NCBI GenBank assembly: GCA_943371005.1
Contig: CALRTB020000010.1
Span: 1-64,000 of the forward strand
DNA from: MRBY01 sp943371005
Lineage (GTDB): Bacteria; Cyanobacteriota; Cyanobacteriia; Cyanobacteriales; MRBY01
Reading direction: 5' to 3'
DNA: 64,000 bases
Under the pieces are notes generated by a model, which saw only the letters and a list, made by a program, of their open reading frames with translations, did not search any database and was not told where the DNA came from. Below are positions 25,063 through 33,641 of the stretch, piece by piece. The position numbers and the translations under genes were made by a program. The first letter of the stretch is position 1. Every line of letters begins with the position of its first letter.

Positions 25063-26121
25063 TTAAAACTCGTCCCAACCCGTAATCCCCGATGACATCA
25101 CGTAGCTGGTAACCCCGGCCTCAAAGAAGTTAGCTTTGGTATTGCCTTCTTTTTTCGTGTCCGAGAACCGTTCGAGGTGACGGTAGGGACTTTTCTTGTA
25201 TTGATCCCCTTTGTATAACGGTTCAAGGCCGATGGCTTGTAGACGAATATTCGCTAAATATTTGGTGTAAATCTCAGTGCTTTGTTCTGTAATGCCGAGG
25301 ATATCGTTGCCAACAATGTGATTTGTCCACTGGCACTCGTACTGTACGGCCCGTTCCACCATTTCATAAATATGGTCAACGGAATGATCAAAGGTGGCCA
25401 TGGCTTCTGGGATCAGCTTTTGGAATAGGCGCACGTGGCTGAGTTCATCCCGGTTAATCATCTTGAAGATATCCGCAGAACCAGGCATCAACATCCGCGA
25501 GGCGAGGTTGTAGAAGAACACAAAGCCATTGTAAAAATACAGTCCCTCTAGGAGGTAGTCGGCGACGAGGGTCGTGAAATAGTTTTCTGGGGTGGGATTG
25601 TCGATGTAGCGTTGGTAGTTGCTGGCAATGTACTCACAGCGATCGCGTAAAACTTTATCCGTGCGCCAAAAATCATAGACGGCAGTGCGGCGATCGCTAG
25701 GGATAATCGTCTCAATCATGTATTGATAGGACTGGTTATGCATCCCTTCCTGAGAGATCTGCTCGGCAATACAGAGGCTAATCTCTGGGGCCGTAATTGA
25801 ACTTTTAATGTGGGGGAGGTTACAGGTTTGGACAGAATCGAGGAAGGTCAGGTAACTGAGAATGCCGTCAAAGGCGCGGCGCTCTGAGTCTGTCAGGTTG
25901 TGGTAATCGGTGACATCCTGGGTAATGTCGAGCTTTTGGGGAATCCAAAAATTTTCCCGCATCTGTTGGTACAGTCCCACTGCCCAAGGGTAGCGAACAT
26001 CGTTTAGCTGCATCAGGTTGGTGGTTTCCCCGAACCAAATGGAACGGTGAGCAATATCGTCATTCCCATCGGGATTAAAAATGGGATTGGTGGGCATCCG
26101 GTCAAGGAGAGATTGTTGCAT
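25063..26121 (-). CDS. nrdB: Ribonucleotide reductase class I beta subunit
   Basis: The 352-residue ferritin-like radical subunit has the first ligand Asp in FLDSVQ (about 95), Glu125 and His128 in EGMH, then Tyr132 at the tyrosyl-radical position (H-x3-Y spacing as in E. coli Glu115/His118/Tyr122). A second EGLYFYNGFVFFY helix and a DELSHVRLFQ motif complete the diiron site. It makes the stable radical that NrdA uses to reduce ribonucleotides. nrdA is not adjacent. The C-terminal tail ends SGITGWDEF, the kind of tail that docks on NrdA. Confidence 0.95.
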   Translation of the reverse strand: MQQSLLDRMPTNPIFNPDGNDDIAHRSIWFGETTNLMQLNDVRYPWAVGLYQQMRENFWIPQKLDITQDVTDYHNLTDSERRAFDGILSYLTFLDSVQTCNLPHIKSSITAPEISLCIAEQISQEGMHNQSYQYMIETIIPSDRRTAVYDFWRTDKVLRDRCEYIASNYQRYIDNPTPENYFTTLVADYLLEGLYFYNGFVFFYNLASRMLMPGSADIFKMINRDELSHVRLFQKLIPEAMATFDHSVDHIYEMVERAVQYECQWTNHIVGNDILGITEQSTEIYTKYLANIRLQAIGLEPLYKGDQYKKSPYRHLERFSDTKKEGNTKANFFEAGVTSYVMSSGITGWDEF

Positions 26122-26293
26122 AGTGGCTTGGGCCGCGTAGAAGATACAAATCTTAAAAGGTCTTTGTTTAGTTTAAAAGAGTTTGCTAAGAGAGGCCACA
26201 CCAGTGATGGGTGTAACTGAAACGATTGTCCCTCAGAAAGCACTATTTGTAGTCTAGTTGCAATTTTTGTTTTTGTTTCTGGGTCAGGAGATG

Positions 26294-26322
26294 AAAAAGC
26301 CTCCCAAGGAATGAGAGGCTTT
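26294..26322 (-). terminator. Terminator of the TPM-domain gene
   Basis: On the minus strand AAGCCTC and GAGGCTT form a stem with an 11-base loop, followed directly by TTTTT-type sequence (AAAAA at 26294-26298 on the plus strand). It is 28 bases past the stop of the gene at 26350. Confidence 0.75.
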
Positions 26323-26349
26323 AGGTTGAAGCTCACCAGGGCCCAGAGC

Positions 26350-27162
26350 TTAAGATTCAGATTCAGAAGGATTTGGCTGATTAAACATCGGCGCAATGAA
26401 CGCCACGATCGCCCCCATCATGAAGCCGAGAATATTGCGCAATAGGGGTAACCAGTCGGAGGTGCGGGTGACAACGGGGCCAACGCCAAAGGCGAGGAAC
26501 AGGATGCCCCAGAGGGGAGACATGATTAATGCCCATTGCCAGGCAAAGGCTTGACCTTCTTTGCGGGGAATGGCGGCAAAACCACAGATAACACCGCCAA
26601 CCACGGAACTAATGAGGGTGAGTAGCCACTGTTCACGGGGTAAGCCAGGCACAACGATACAACCACCTTCTTTGGTGACACAGACTTTAACGGTTTCTAG
26701 GGCATCGGCGATCGCCTGATTTTCGCCATGCTCACGGACGTAATACATATTGCCGAAGCGGGTCTGGAGTTCAATCCAGAAGGTGCGGGGCATCAATTCA
26801 TAAACATCATCACCAATGCTAAAGGCCAATAGGTTGCCCCCCCGGCCATCGGCAACGAGCAAAATACTTTTATCATCGAGGCCCCAGTATTCTTTCACGG
26901 CCCGTCCGGGACTGCGGTCAAATTGGGTTAAGACGCGCATTTTCCAGCCCGTTTCTGCTTCAAAGTTGTTCAGATCCGTCACAAGATTTTCTTCCTGGAG
27001 CTGGGGGAGGAAGTTCGCCAAATCCACGACCGGCGTTTCGTAATCGGGGAGCAGTTCAGGGTTGTTAACGGCGAAGGCAGCGGGGGCGATCGCCCAGGTC
27101 ATCACCGCCAAACAGACCGCAAAAAGACTACGGAGCAGGGGACGAGGCAAGAAATGATTCAT
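26350..27162 (-). CDS. TPM-domain membrane protein (Psb32/TLP18.3-like)
   Basis: The 270-residue protein has a cleavable signal ending near AAFAVNN and a lumenal/periplasmic TPM domain (YETPVVDLANFLP, TDLNNFEAETGWKMRVLT, ILLVADGRGGN). Three C-terminal hydrophobic helices follow from about residue 180. TPM proteins related to Arabidopsis TLP18.3 help photosystem II repair, and the cyanobacterial Psb32 has a similar role. The C-terminal membrane helices fit Psb32-type architecture. It is monocistronic, with a strong terminator downstream. Confidence 0.8.
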   Translation of the reverse strand: MNHFLPRPLLRSLFAVCLAVMTWAIAPAAFAVNNPELLPDYETPVVDLANFLPQLQEENLVTDLNNFEAETGWKMRVLTQFDRSPGRAVKEYWGLDDKSILLVADGRGGNLLAFSIGDDVYELMPRTFWIELQTRFGNMYYVREHGENQAIADALETVKVCVTKEGGCIVVPGLPREQWLLTLISSVVGGVICGFAAIPRKEGQAFAWQWALIMSPLWGILFLAFGVGPVVTRTSDWLPLLRNILGFMMGAIVAFIAPMFNQPNPSESES

Positions 27163-27294
27163 AGAAATTTCTAAAAATAATGAAGCCAGCAGGGGCCGCT
27201 AATTATGAAAATTTATCGCGTTTTTATTACGGCTTGTTACTTTATTTTAAGTATTTTAAGATTTTTCTCAATGTTTTTCGAGGATTTACCTGGA

Positions 27295-28107
27295 TTACGT
27301 GGTCAATTGACCGCTCAAATGCTGTAGGTGGCGCAGGGCTGAATGGTCGATCTGGAGGGGGTTGAGGGCGAAGGGAACCCCCTGAATGGCTTGGAACGGA
27401 ATTAGTCCCACGACACTGTTGCTGTAGGCGATCGCCTCAAAGGTTTGGATCAGATCAACGTCCCAGGGAATTTCTCGAACAGGGATTTGCTGATTTTGTA
27501 GTTGCTCCAGGAGGTGCGATCGCATCACCCCAGGCAAAATTCCCCCCAGGGGCGGCGTGTGCCAAATGCCCTGTCTGAAACCCCATAAATTTCCGGTGGC
27601 GGTTTCAAGCCAGTGGCCGCTGGGATTTGGCAAAATTGCTTCTCCGGCACCCAAGGCGATCGCCCGTTGACGGGCCTGCCAGGCGCTGAGGTAATTCCCC
27701 GTTTTAAACTCAGCCTGGGGTCTCTGGAAATAAGGGTCTTGGGCCAGCCAACCCTGGATCCCCTGCTGCTGTTGTTGGGCTAAATGTTCTGGCAGTGGGC
27801 GACCGAGGATCAGTTCGCGGCCATCATGGAAGATTGTCACCCGTACCACAGGGGCAACGGCAGCCACTTTTTGGGCGCCCTGGTTAACCCTTTCCCAATC
27901 GGGTTCTGGCCATTGCAACGTTTTGATGCTGTGGCGGAGGCGATCGCCATGGCGAGACCACAAACTGCGGGGATCAGTTAGGGAGTTTTGGTGCACCCGG
28001 AGGGTTGTAAAGAGGGTCGCCCCAAATAGAAAACTCGGATCACTGACCGGTAGAATTAATTCTGTCCCCTCGTACCAAGCCCCCGCATACCAATAGCCCA
28101 TGACCAT
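27295..28107 (-). CDS. Class IV aminotransferase (PabC-like)
   Basis: This 270-residue PLP enzyme of fold type IV starts GYWYAGAWYEGTELILPVSDPSFLFGATLFTTLR, where the FGATLFTTLR block is diagnostic. The likely Schiff-base Lys is in FKTGNYLSAWQARQRA near residue 140. A PabC-type 4-amino-4-deoxychorismate lyase for folate p-aminobenzoate is the usual call; a branched-chain or D-amino acid aminotransferase is the alternative. ATG 28107 or ATG 28101 are both possible starts. It could serve the folate pathway together with folC in this window, though it is unlinked. Confidence 0.8.
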   Translation of the reverse strand: MVMGYWYAGAWYEGTELILPVSDPSFLFGATLFTTLRVHQNSLTDPRSLWSRHGDRLRHSIKTLQWPEPDWERVNQGAQKVAAVAPVVRVTIFHDGRELILGRPLPEHLAQQQQQGIQGWLAQDPYFQRPQAEFKTGNYLSAWQARQRAIALGAGEAILPNPSGHWLETATGNLWGFRQGIWHTPPLGGILPGVMRSHLLEQLQNQQIPVREIPWDVDLIQTFEAIAYSNSVVGLIPFQAIQGVPFALNPLQIDHSALRHLQHLSGQLTT

Positions 28108-28168
28108 AAGACCCTAAAAATCTTTCTCCCACAACGTACTTCAAACTGCTTTTGCCCAGAGGGGAACC

Positions 28169-28732
28169 TTAAACCGGATTCTCCGGCGCTGTTTGGGATT
28201 GCACCCGACGCAATAACCAATCGAAGCGGGTGGTGGCGACATTGAGATTTTCCTGAATCATGCTGGGAGCAGCTTCGTTGGCCCGACTTTGGTTAAAAAC
28301 GAAATCTTTGTCTTCGCCGAGGTGACGCACTGTATTCCGGAGGCGACTGGCTAAAAAGGTGGCGATCGCCCGATTGAACCGCGCCGAAAAGCCAACATCT
28401 TGATTCAGGCGGTTGGAAATTTCTTCTTGGGACACTGCCAGTAACAAGCATTCCCCGCAAGTTTTGACACTGGCACTGGGTAATTGGTGGTCGATGAAAG
28501 ATAGCTCCCCAAAAACTTCCCCACTCTGGAGCACCGCAATCTCCTTCGTTACTCCCATCAGGTCAATGGAAACCGATACCGAGCCATCGAGGAGAATATA
28601 AAAATTTTCCAGGGGTTGATTTTCCTGGATTAAAACTGTTTGCGGCGGAATTTTGGCAATTTGGCCTGCGGTGATGAGCCAGTCAATATCATCATCATTT
28701 AATTCTCCAAACAGAAATAAGACTTTCTGCAT
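28169..28732 (-). CDS. Cyclic-nucleotide-binding-fold protein without DNA-binding domain
   Basis: Residues ~20-135 form the CRP/cNMP beta-barrel (VLIQENQPLENFYILLDGSVSV..., then GEVFGELSFIDHQLPSASV). The phosphate-binding cassette has GEL, but the Arg that binds the cNMP phosphate is replaced (LPSASV instead of an RSA-type end), so nucleotide binding is doubtful. The C-terminal ~50 residues lack a helix-turn-helix. It is probably a signalling or structural cNMP-like domain protein. It lies 61 bp upstream of the PabC-like gene on the same strand. Confidence 0.8.
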   Translation of the reverse strand: MQKVLFLFGELNDDDIDWLITAGQIAKIPPQTVLIQENQPLENFYILLDGSVSVSIDLMGVTKEIAVLQSGEVFGELSFIDHQLPSASVKTCGECLLLAVSQEEISNRLNQDVGFSARFNRAIATFLASRLRNTVRHLGEDKDFVFNQSRANEAAPSMIQENLNVATTRFDWLLRRVQSQTAPENPV

Positions 28733-28895
28733 TACCGATGTCCTTTAGCACGAATGGCGCGGTCTGTGGCTATTTTACCCCGGATCCCTAAGGGACTTAG
28801 GCTGACGGAATGATGTGTAATAAGACTTTTTGATCGGTTTGTGGTGAAAGCATGCCAGCCTTCCCAAACCAGGTCAAACAGGACTTGGGAAAACT

Positions 28896-29144
28896 TCATA
28901 ACCGTGACCGGAGGGTGAACTGATAATCGCCACCGGGTTCGAGACGATAATCACTCTGCTCCAAAAAACGACCCAGAGGTTCGTAAATTAAGGCGCGACC
29001 GAGGGTCGGATGTACCCGCAATTTTCCCTGGCGGAAATGCCACTGAAATTCCCATTGATAGGAACCCGCTTGCACTTCGCCAATGATTTTGCCCTGCTGC
29101 CAGGACTGTTGCAAAATTCGTACATGGGCCGGGGTCTCAGGCAC
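28896..29144 (-). CDS. Small conserved cyanobacterial protein (DUF3146-like)
   Basis: This 82-residue protein shows HVRILQQSWQQGKIIGEV, YQWEFQWHFRQGKL, LGRALIYEPLGRFL and LEPGGDYQF. The whole length matches a cyanobacteria-restricted family I recall as DUF3146. There is no signal or membrane segment, and the predicted structure is beta-rich. Function is unknown. Gaps on both sides contain no other gene. Confidence 0.75.
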   Translation of the reverse strand: MPETPAHVRILQQSWQQGKIIGEVQAGSYQWEFQWHFRQGKLRVHPTLGRALIYEPLGRFLEQSDYRLEPGGDYQFTLRSRL

Positions 29145-29254
29145 AACAACAACCTTAATTTGGTGCTAAAGAACGTTCCCTATTGTGGAAGCTTTTGCCG
29201 CAAAACGCACCATCATTTCAGCATTTCATGGCAAAATCTCCCCACTTTCTATCC

Positions 29255-29992
29255 CTACCAGGGTAAAGATTCACCATCCCAGTTAAAAAATTTCCCCGTA
29301 TCCTGGGGACGCAGATTGGCGATCACTTGGCGCAGTTGACTTACTGTCCGCGTGGGTGAAAATAGCTTTTCGGGGGGGACATTTTTCTGGAAAGGCTCGG
29401 AGAGGTCGGTATCTGTCGTTCCTGGGTGCAGGGCCGCCACAATAACATTGGGGGCAACGCGGCTCCATTCAATAGCGATATTTTTTAAAAACATGTTCAA
29501 AGCGGCCTTCGAGGCACGGTAGCCATACCATCCCCCCAGACGATTGTCTTCGATGCTGCCGACTTTAGCGGAAATGGCCGCAAAAATTGCGGGTTCTGGA
29601 TGGCGGAGGAAGGGTAAGAGGTGTTTTGCCCAGAGAACAGCGCCAACAGCATTGACTTGGAAGTAAGTTAGTAAATTTTCCGATTGAATATGGCGGAGGC
29701 TTTTTTCGGGTTGGAGGGTTTGGTGATGGAGAAGGCCGACGCAATAGATGACTTCATCAAGGCGAGATGTTTGGGCTTTGAGGGTGGCGATCGCCGCTGT
29801 AATTTGCGTTTCTTGGGTTACATCCACAGGAATGAGTTGGAGTCGCCCAGGGTAGCGAGCTTGTAGCGTTAGGAGATCGGCGGAGGGCTGGCGATAGGTG
29901 CCATAGACCCGCTGATAAAGATCTGAGGCGAGGTATTGCCGGACAAATTCTAGGCCGATACCACGACTGGCACCAATGACGAGGACTTCCAT
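29255..29992 (-). CDS. Short-chain dehydrogenase/reductase
   Basis: The 245-residue SDR has an NAD(P)-binding GASRGIG motif at residues 7-13, a Ser in AAISAKVGS and the catalytic YRASKAA (Tyr-x3-Lys) near residue 157. Length and layout are of the classical SDR type, closest to CsgA/C-factor-like members of unknown substrate. Its start codon touches the stop of the upstream membrane-protein gene (both at 29992), so the pair is translationally coupled on the minus strand. Confidence 0.88.
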   Translation of the reverse strand: MEVLVIGASRGIGLEFVRQYLASDLYQRVYGTYRQPSADLLTLQARYPGRLQLIPVDVTQETQITAAIATLKAQTSRLDEVIYCVGLLHHQTLQPEKSLRHIQSENLLTYFQVNAVGAVLWAKHLLPFLRHPEPAIFAAISAKVGSIEDNRLGGWYGYRASKAALNMFLKNIAIEWSRVAPNVIVAALHPGTTDTDLSEPFQKNVPPEKLFSPTRTVSQLRQVIANLRPQDTGKFFNWDGESLPW

Positions 29993-30690
29993 TATGAACA
30001 GCTGACCTCCGCAGTATTTGGGGGCTGACTGGAGGTTATGGAGTTTTCACGGGCCTCTAGGGTGGGGGAGCGCAGGGCAAGGTATAAGGCCGCGCCAAGG
30101 GGAGGTGTAAAAGCGATCGCCCACAACAACCAGTTTTGATCCCCCAGGCCACGACGGGCTAAATCATCCTGAATCAGAGTCGGGAACAGGATTGCCAGCA
30201 GACAAAAGTCCAAACTCATCACATGGATAAAGCGATCGCCCCAGAACCTTGTGCCAAAATCGCCCCAATCCCCCGCACTGAATCCGTAAGTCAATAGTCC
30301 CACCAGCGCAACCAAACAAAACCATCCCAACAGCCGCGAGTCTTGCCACCGGAGCCACCCGTTTTTTTGCCCCGTAAAGGTGGGATTATCGCGCCGCAAC
30401 GTCAGATAGGGCAGCAACGCAAACGCACCGAGGAAAAAACTTCCCGTCGCAAACACCCAAGCAGGTAACTTTTGGCCACGGCCATCGAGAAATAAAAGCG
30501 CACCATACATCACTGGGAAAATACCCATGATGTTAAACAGGGCAATGACCAGCGGATTGATCCCGTCCCACTGCCCACTGGATAAAGCAGTGATTAAGTC
30601 TAGGGTTTCCGGCTGGTTGGGGGGTGCTCCTAGAAAGGCGTACAACACAAAGGCAAGCCACAGGGAACCAAGGAAAATTGAGCGGGCCAT
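29992..30690 (-). CDS. Conserved cyanobacterial membrane protein (DUF2834-like)
   Basis: This 232-residue polytopic protein has about six to seven hydrophobic helices and begins with MARSIFLGSLWLAFVLYAF. The GDRFIHVMSLDFCLLAILFPTLIQDDLARRG segment, seen in two parts, is typical of a DUF2834-type family found in cyanobacteria and chloroplast-bearing eukaryotes. No catalytic motif is visible. It is coupled to the downstream SDR and lies 58 bp downstream of cytM. Function is unknown. Confidence 0.75.
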   Translation of the reverse strand: MARSIFLGSLWLAFVLYAFLGAPPNQPETLDLITALSSGQWDGINPLVIALFNIMGIFPVMYGALLFLDGRGQKLPAWVFATGSFFLGAFALLPYLTLRRDNPTFTGQKNGWLRWQDSRLLGWFCLVALVGLLTYGFSAGDWGDFGTRFWGDRFIHVMSLDFCLLAILFPTLIQDDLARRGLGDQNWLLWAIAFTPPLGAALYLALRSPTLEARENSITSSQPPNTAEVSCS

Positions 30691-30748
30691 AGCAATTAAA
30701 CTCTTAGGAACAGTGAAGAGCAGTGAGTGAATCGGGTAATTGGGAAAA

Positions 30749-31123
30749 CTACAGGGTACGGAGGTAGCTCAACAGATCTGCCATTTCCTGGGGGGCTGGC
30801 TGGAATTTCGGCATGGGAGGTGTTTTCCCACTGATGACCTGTTGAATCAAACGCACGTCGGATTTTCGCTGGGCGACAGCCCGTAAACTTGGCCCCACAT
30901 CGCCATCTGCTTGGGAGCCGTGGCAGCCAGCACAATTAATTTGAAAAATGGCGTTTCCCCGCAGCTCATCCCCCTGGAGTGCCAAAACCTGTTGAATGTA
31001 AGGGTCGCTGGCTTGGGTACCATACACGCCAAAAACCCCTAGGGCCGCAATGGCCAGCACTAGTATGATCACGAAGAGGAGCTTCGAAAAATTTGGGACG
31101 GAAAGCTCGGAAGAATTAGCCAC
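30749..31123 (-). CDS. cytM: Cytochrome cM
   Basis: The 124-residue c-type cytochrome has an uncleaved N-terminal anchor (LLFVIILVLAIAALGVFGV), one CAGCH haem site near residue 67 and a PPMPKFQP segment carrying the likely axial Met. The sequence GNAIFQINCAGCHG plus TPPMPKFQP then EMADLLSYL is characteristic of cyanobacterial cytochrome cM. In Synechocystis it affects respiration and photosynthesis balance under stress. The start codon is GTG 31123. It is divergent from petG, with a 182-bp shared promoter region. Confidence 0.85.
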   Translation of the reverse strand: MANSSELSVPNFSKLLFVIILVLAIAALGVFGVYGTQASDPYIQQVLALQGDELRGNAIFQINCAGCHGSQADGDVGPSLRAVAQRKSDVRLIQQVISGKTPPMPKFQPAPQEMADLLSYLRTL

Positions 31124-31305
31124 GGGGTTTGCTGTAGAGAAGATACAACTTTGTTGATATTACGCAATTTTTCTTAATGGTTATCCTACTGCGATCGCCT
31201 GAGAATGTCGAATCAAATCCCTTTGCGCGGACTTCCTCCATCCCATAGAATGATTAAAAATCTTTAACAGTTAGCTTTAATCTACCGCCATAAGGAGAAA
31301 CCCCT

Positions 31306-31422
31306 GTGATTGAACCCCTCTTACTCGGTATTGTGTTGGGCCTGATCCCCGTAACCCTTGCGGGTTTGTTTGTCGCTGCTTACCTCCAGTACAAGCGTGG
31401 TAACGACCTCGGCATGGAGTAA
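31306..31422 (+). CDS. petG: Cytochrome b6f complex subunit V
   Basis: This 38-residue peptide begins MIEPLLLGIVLGLIPVTLAG and ends with AYLQYKRGNDLGME, an almost textbook PetG. It is a single thylakoid membrane helix required for b6f stability. The start is GTG 31306, with AGGAG at 31293-31297 as ribosome-binding site. The gene is too short for most ORF callers. A strong terminator follows about 40 bases after the stop, so it is monocistronic. Confidence 0.95.
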   Translation: MIEPLLLGIVLGLIPVTLAGLFVAAYLQYKRGNDLGME

Positions 31423-31459
31423 TTAGCCACCGACGGCTTCTATCCCAGTAGCGATCGCC

Positions 31460-31493
31460 AATCCTTGCTTTTTTGGAGCAGGGATTATTTTTT
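31460..31493 (+). terminator. Terminator of petG
   Basis: AATCCTTGCT (31460-31469) pairs with AGCAGGGATT (31477-31486) with one G-T wobble across a seven-base loop, followed by ATTTTTT. Confidence 0.8.
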
Positions 31494-31649
31494 ACAACAC
31501 AATGCACCACTGGTTTAAAAGGGAATTTCCCTTGTTAGAATCTTGGGCAGAAACGTTGGTGGGAGACACGGTTGCTTTGGGCCATTACTTCCCGCCCATG
31601 GTTTGGACTGTTTCAACGTACCTTCTCAAGTCTTTAGAGGTTAGCGCCA

Positions 31650-33590
31650 TTGTCATCTAGTACCGTTCGGCACAAAACAAAAAAAGCCCTTGCCCGTCAG
31701 TCCAAGGAAAGGCGATCGCCCCAGGGTTTTTTACAGGGGGTTGCCCAAAAAGCCATGGGAACGATCATTGGCTGCACCATGCTCGGCAGTGCGATCGCCG
31801 CTGGGGGATTGGTCGGCCTTGCCATTAGTTTTCGGAATCTACCCGATGTGCGCACCCTGAGAACCTATGTGCCCACCGAAACCAGCTATATCTACGACAT
31901 CAATGGAAAAGTCCTCCTGAGCCTCCACGGTGAAGCTAACCGGACAAATATTGAACTCAGCGATGTTTCCCCCGAACTCAAGATGGCCGTCCTCGCCATT
32001 GAAGACAGTCATTTTTACCAGCACAACGGCATCAATCCCACCAGTATTGGTCGGGCGATCCTCTCCAACCTCCAAGCAGGGGGCATCACCGAAGGAGCCT
32101 CAACGATCACCATGCAATTGGTGAAAAACCTCTTTCTAGCCCAGGATCGCACCTACAACCGTAAACTCGCTGAAACCGTCCTCGCCCTCCGCATCGAACA
32201 GATCTTTCCCAAGGACGAAATCCTGGAAATGTACCTCAACAATATCTATTGGGGTCACAACAACTATGGCGTCGAAACAGCCGCCGAATCCTATTTCAAT
32301 AAATCCGCCGCCGATCTGACTCTCCCTGAAGCTGCAGTGATGGCAGGTATGATCCAAGCCCCCGAAGACTACAGCCCCTTTCGGGATTACCAGGCCACCA
32401 AGCAACGGCAAAAAATTGTCCTCAACCGCCTAGAGGATCTCGGTTGGATTACCCCCGAAGAAGCGACTGCCGCTGCCCAAGAACCTCTCCTAGTCGGTCA
32501 ACCGACTGCCTGGAAAGCCAGTGCATCTCCCTATATCACCCAAGCTGTGGTGGAAGAACTCACCCAACGCTTCGGAGAAGAGTTAGTCCGCAAGGGCGGG
32601 ATGCGCGTCCAGACCACCGTGGATCTCAATATGCAGCGCCGTGCTGAAGAGACAGTACAAAAAGCCTTTCAACAGGCCCGCAGTCGGGGGTTACGGGCTG
32701 ACCAAATTGCCGTGGCCGCCGTCGATCCGCGTACCCATTTTGTCAAGGCTTTGGTGGGGGGCAGGGACTACGAAGAAAGCCAATTTAACCGGGCGATTCA
32801 GTCCCAACGTCAACCAGGGTCGGCCTTTAAGCCTTTTGTTTACTACACTGCTTTTGCGAGTGGCGACTACACACCTTTTTCGACCATCGACGATAGCCCG
32901 GTGAGTTATCCCGATGGCAGTGGTACCTATTCGCCCCAAAACTATGGCGGATCTTTTTCTGGCACCGTAAGTTTGTATGATGCCCTCGTCACTTCTAAAA
33001 ATGTTCCCGCCGTCAAACTCGGGAAAGCAGTGGGCCTCGAAAAGGTCATTGAAGTGTGTCGTTTGTTGGGGATTGAGAGTCCGCTGCAACCAGTTATTTC
33101 CCTGCCCCTCGGTGCAGTGGGAATCAGTCCTTTAGAAATGGCCAGTGCCTATGCGACCTTTGCCAGTAATGGGTGGCAAAGCGAAACAACTTTGATCCTA
33201 CGAGTCACTGATAGCCAAGGGAATGTTCTTTTAGACAACACACCCCAGCCACGTTTGGTGCTCGATCCTTGGGCCACTGCCTCCCTGACAACAGTCCTCC
33301 AAGGGGTTGTGAATGGAGGCACGGGTCGGTCTGCTAATTTAGGCGATCGCCCTGCCGCCGGGAAAACAGGCACCACCTCCTCAGAGCGGGATGTGTGGTT
33401 TGTGGGCTATGTGCCCCAACTAGCAGCGGCAGTTTGGATTGGCAACGATGACTATCGACCCATGGGCGCTGGTACCACTGGTGGCGGCGATGCGGCCCCC
33501 ATCTGGCGAGCTTTTATGCAAGAAGCCCTCAAGGGGGAAGAACCCCAATACTTCCCGGCAGCGTCTAAATATCCCCGTCCCAAACCGTAG
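31650..33590 (+). CDS. Class A penicillin-binding protein (PBP1A type)
   Basis: The 646-residue bifunctional enzyme makes and cross-links peptidoglycan. A basic N-terminus and one membrane helix (about 35-60) are followed by a GT51 glycosyltransferase domain with the catalytic Glu in AIEDSHFYQHNG (about 118) and ASTITMQLVKN. The transpeptidase domain has SAFK (in QPGSAFKP), SKN and KTGTT. The start appears to be TTG 31650, giving an intact basic cytoplasmic tail; ATG 31755 is inside the membrane segment and is unlikely. A GT2 gene follows by 51 bp. Confidence 0.93.
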   Translation: MSSSTVRHKTKKALARQSKERRSPQGFLQGVAQKAMGTIIGCTMLGSAIAAGGLVGLAISFRNLPDVRTLRTYVPTETSYIYDINGKVLLSLHGEANRTNIELSDVSPELKMAVLAIEDSHFYQHNGINPTSIGRAILSNLQAGGITEGASTITMQLVKNLFLAQDRTYNRKLAETVLALRIEQIFPKDEILEMYLNNIYWGHNNYGVETAAESYFNKSAADLTLPEAAVMAGMIQAPEDYSPFRDYQATKQRQKIVLNRLEDLGWITPEEATAAAQEPLLVGQPTAWKASASPYITQAVVEELTQRFGEELVRKGGMRVQTTVDLNMQRRAEETVQKAFQQARSRGLRADQIAVAAVDPRTHFVKALVGGRDYEESQFNRAIQSQRQPGSAFKPFVYYTAFASGDYTPFSTIDDSPVSYPDGSGTYSPQNYGGSFSGTVSLYDALVTSKNVPAVKLGKAVGLEKVIEVCRLLGIESPLQPVISLPLGAVGISPLEMASAYATFASNGWQSETTLILRVTDSQGNVLLDNTPQPRLVLDPWATASLTTVLQGVVNGGTGRSANLGDRPAAGKTGTTSSERDVWFVGYVPQLAAAVWIGNDDYRPMGAGTTGGGDAAPIWRAFMQEALKGEEPQYFPAASKYPRPKP

Positions 33591-33641
33591 GGGTATCCGG
33601 CATAATAGGACAATCTTTTTCCATTTCCTTGGGTTAGAACT

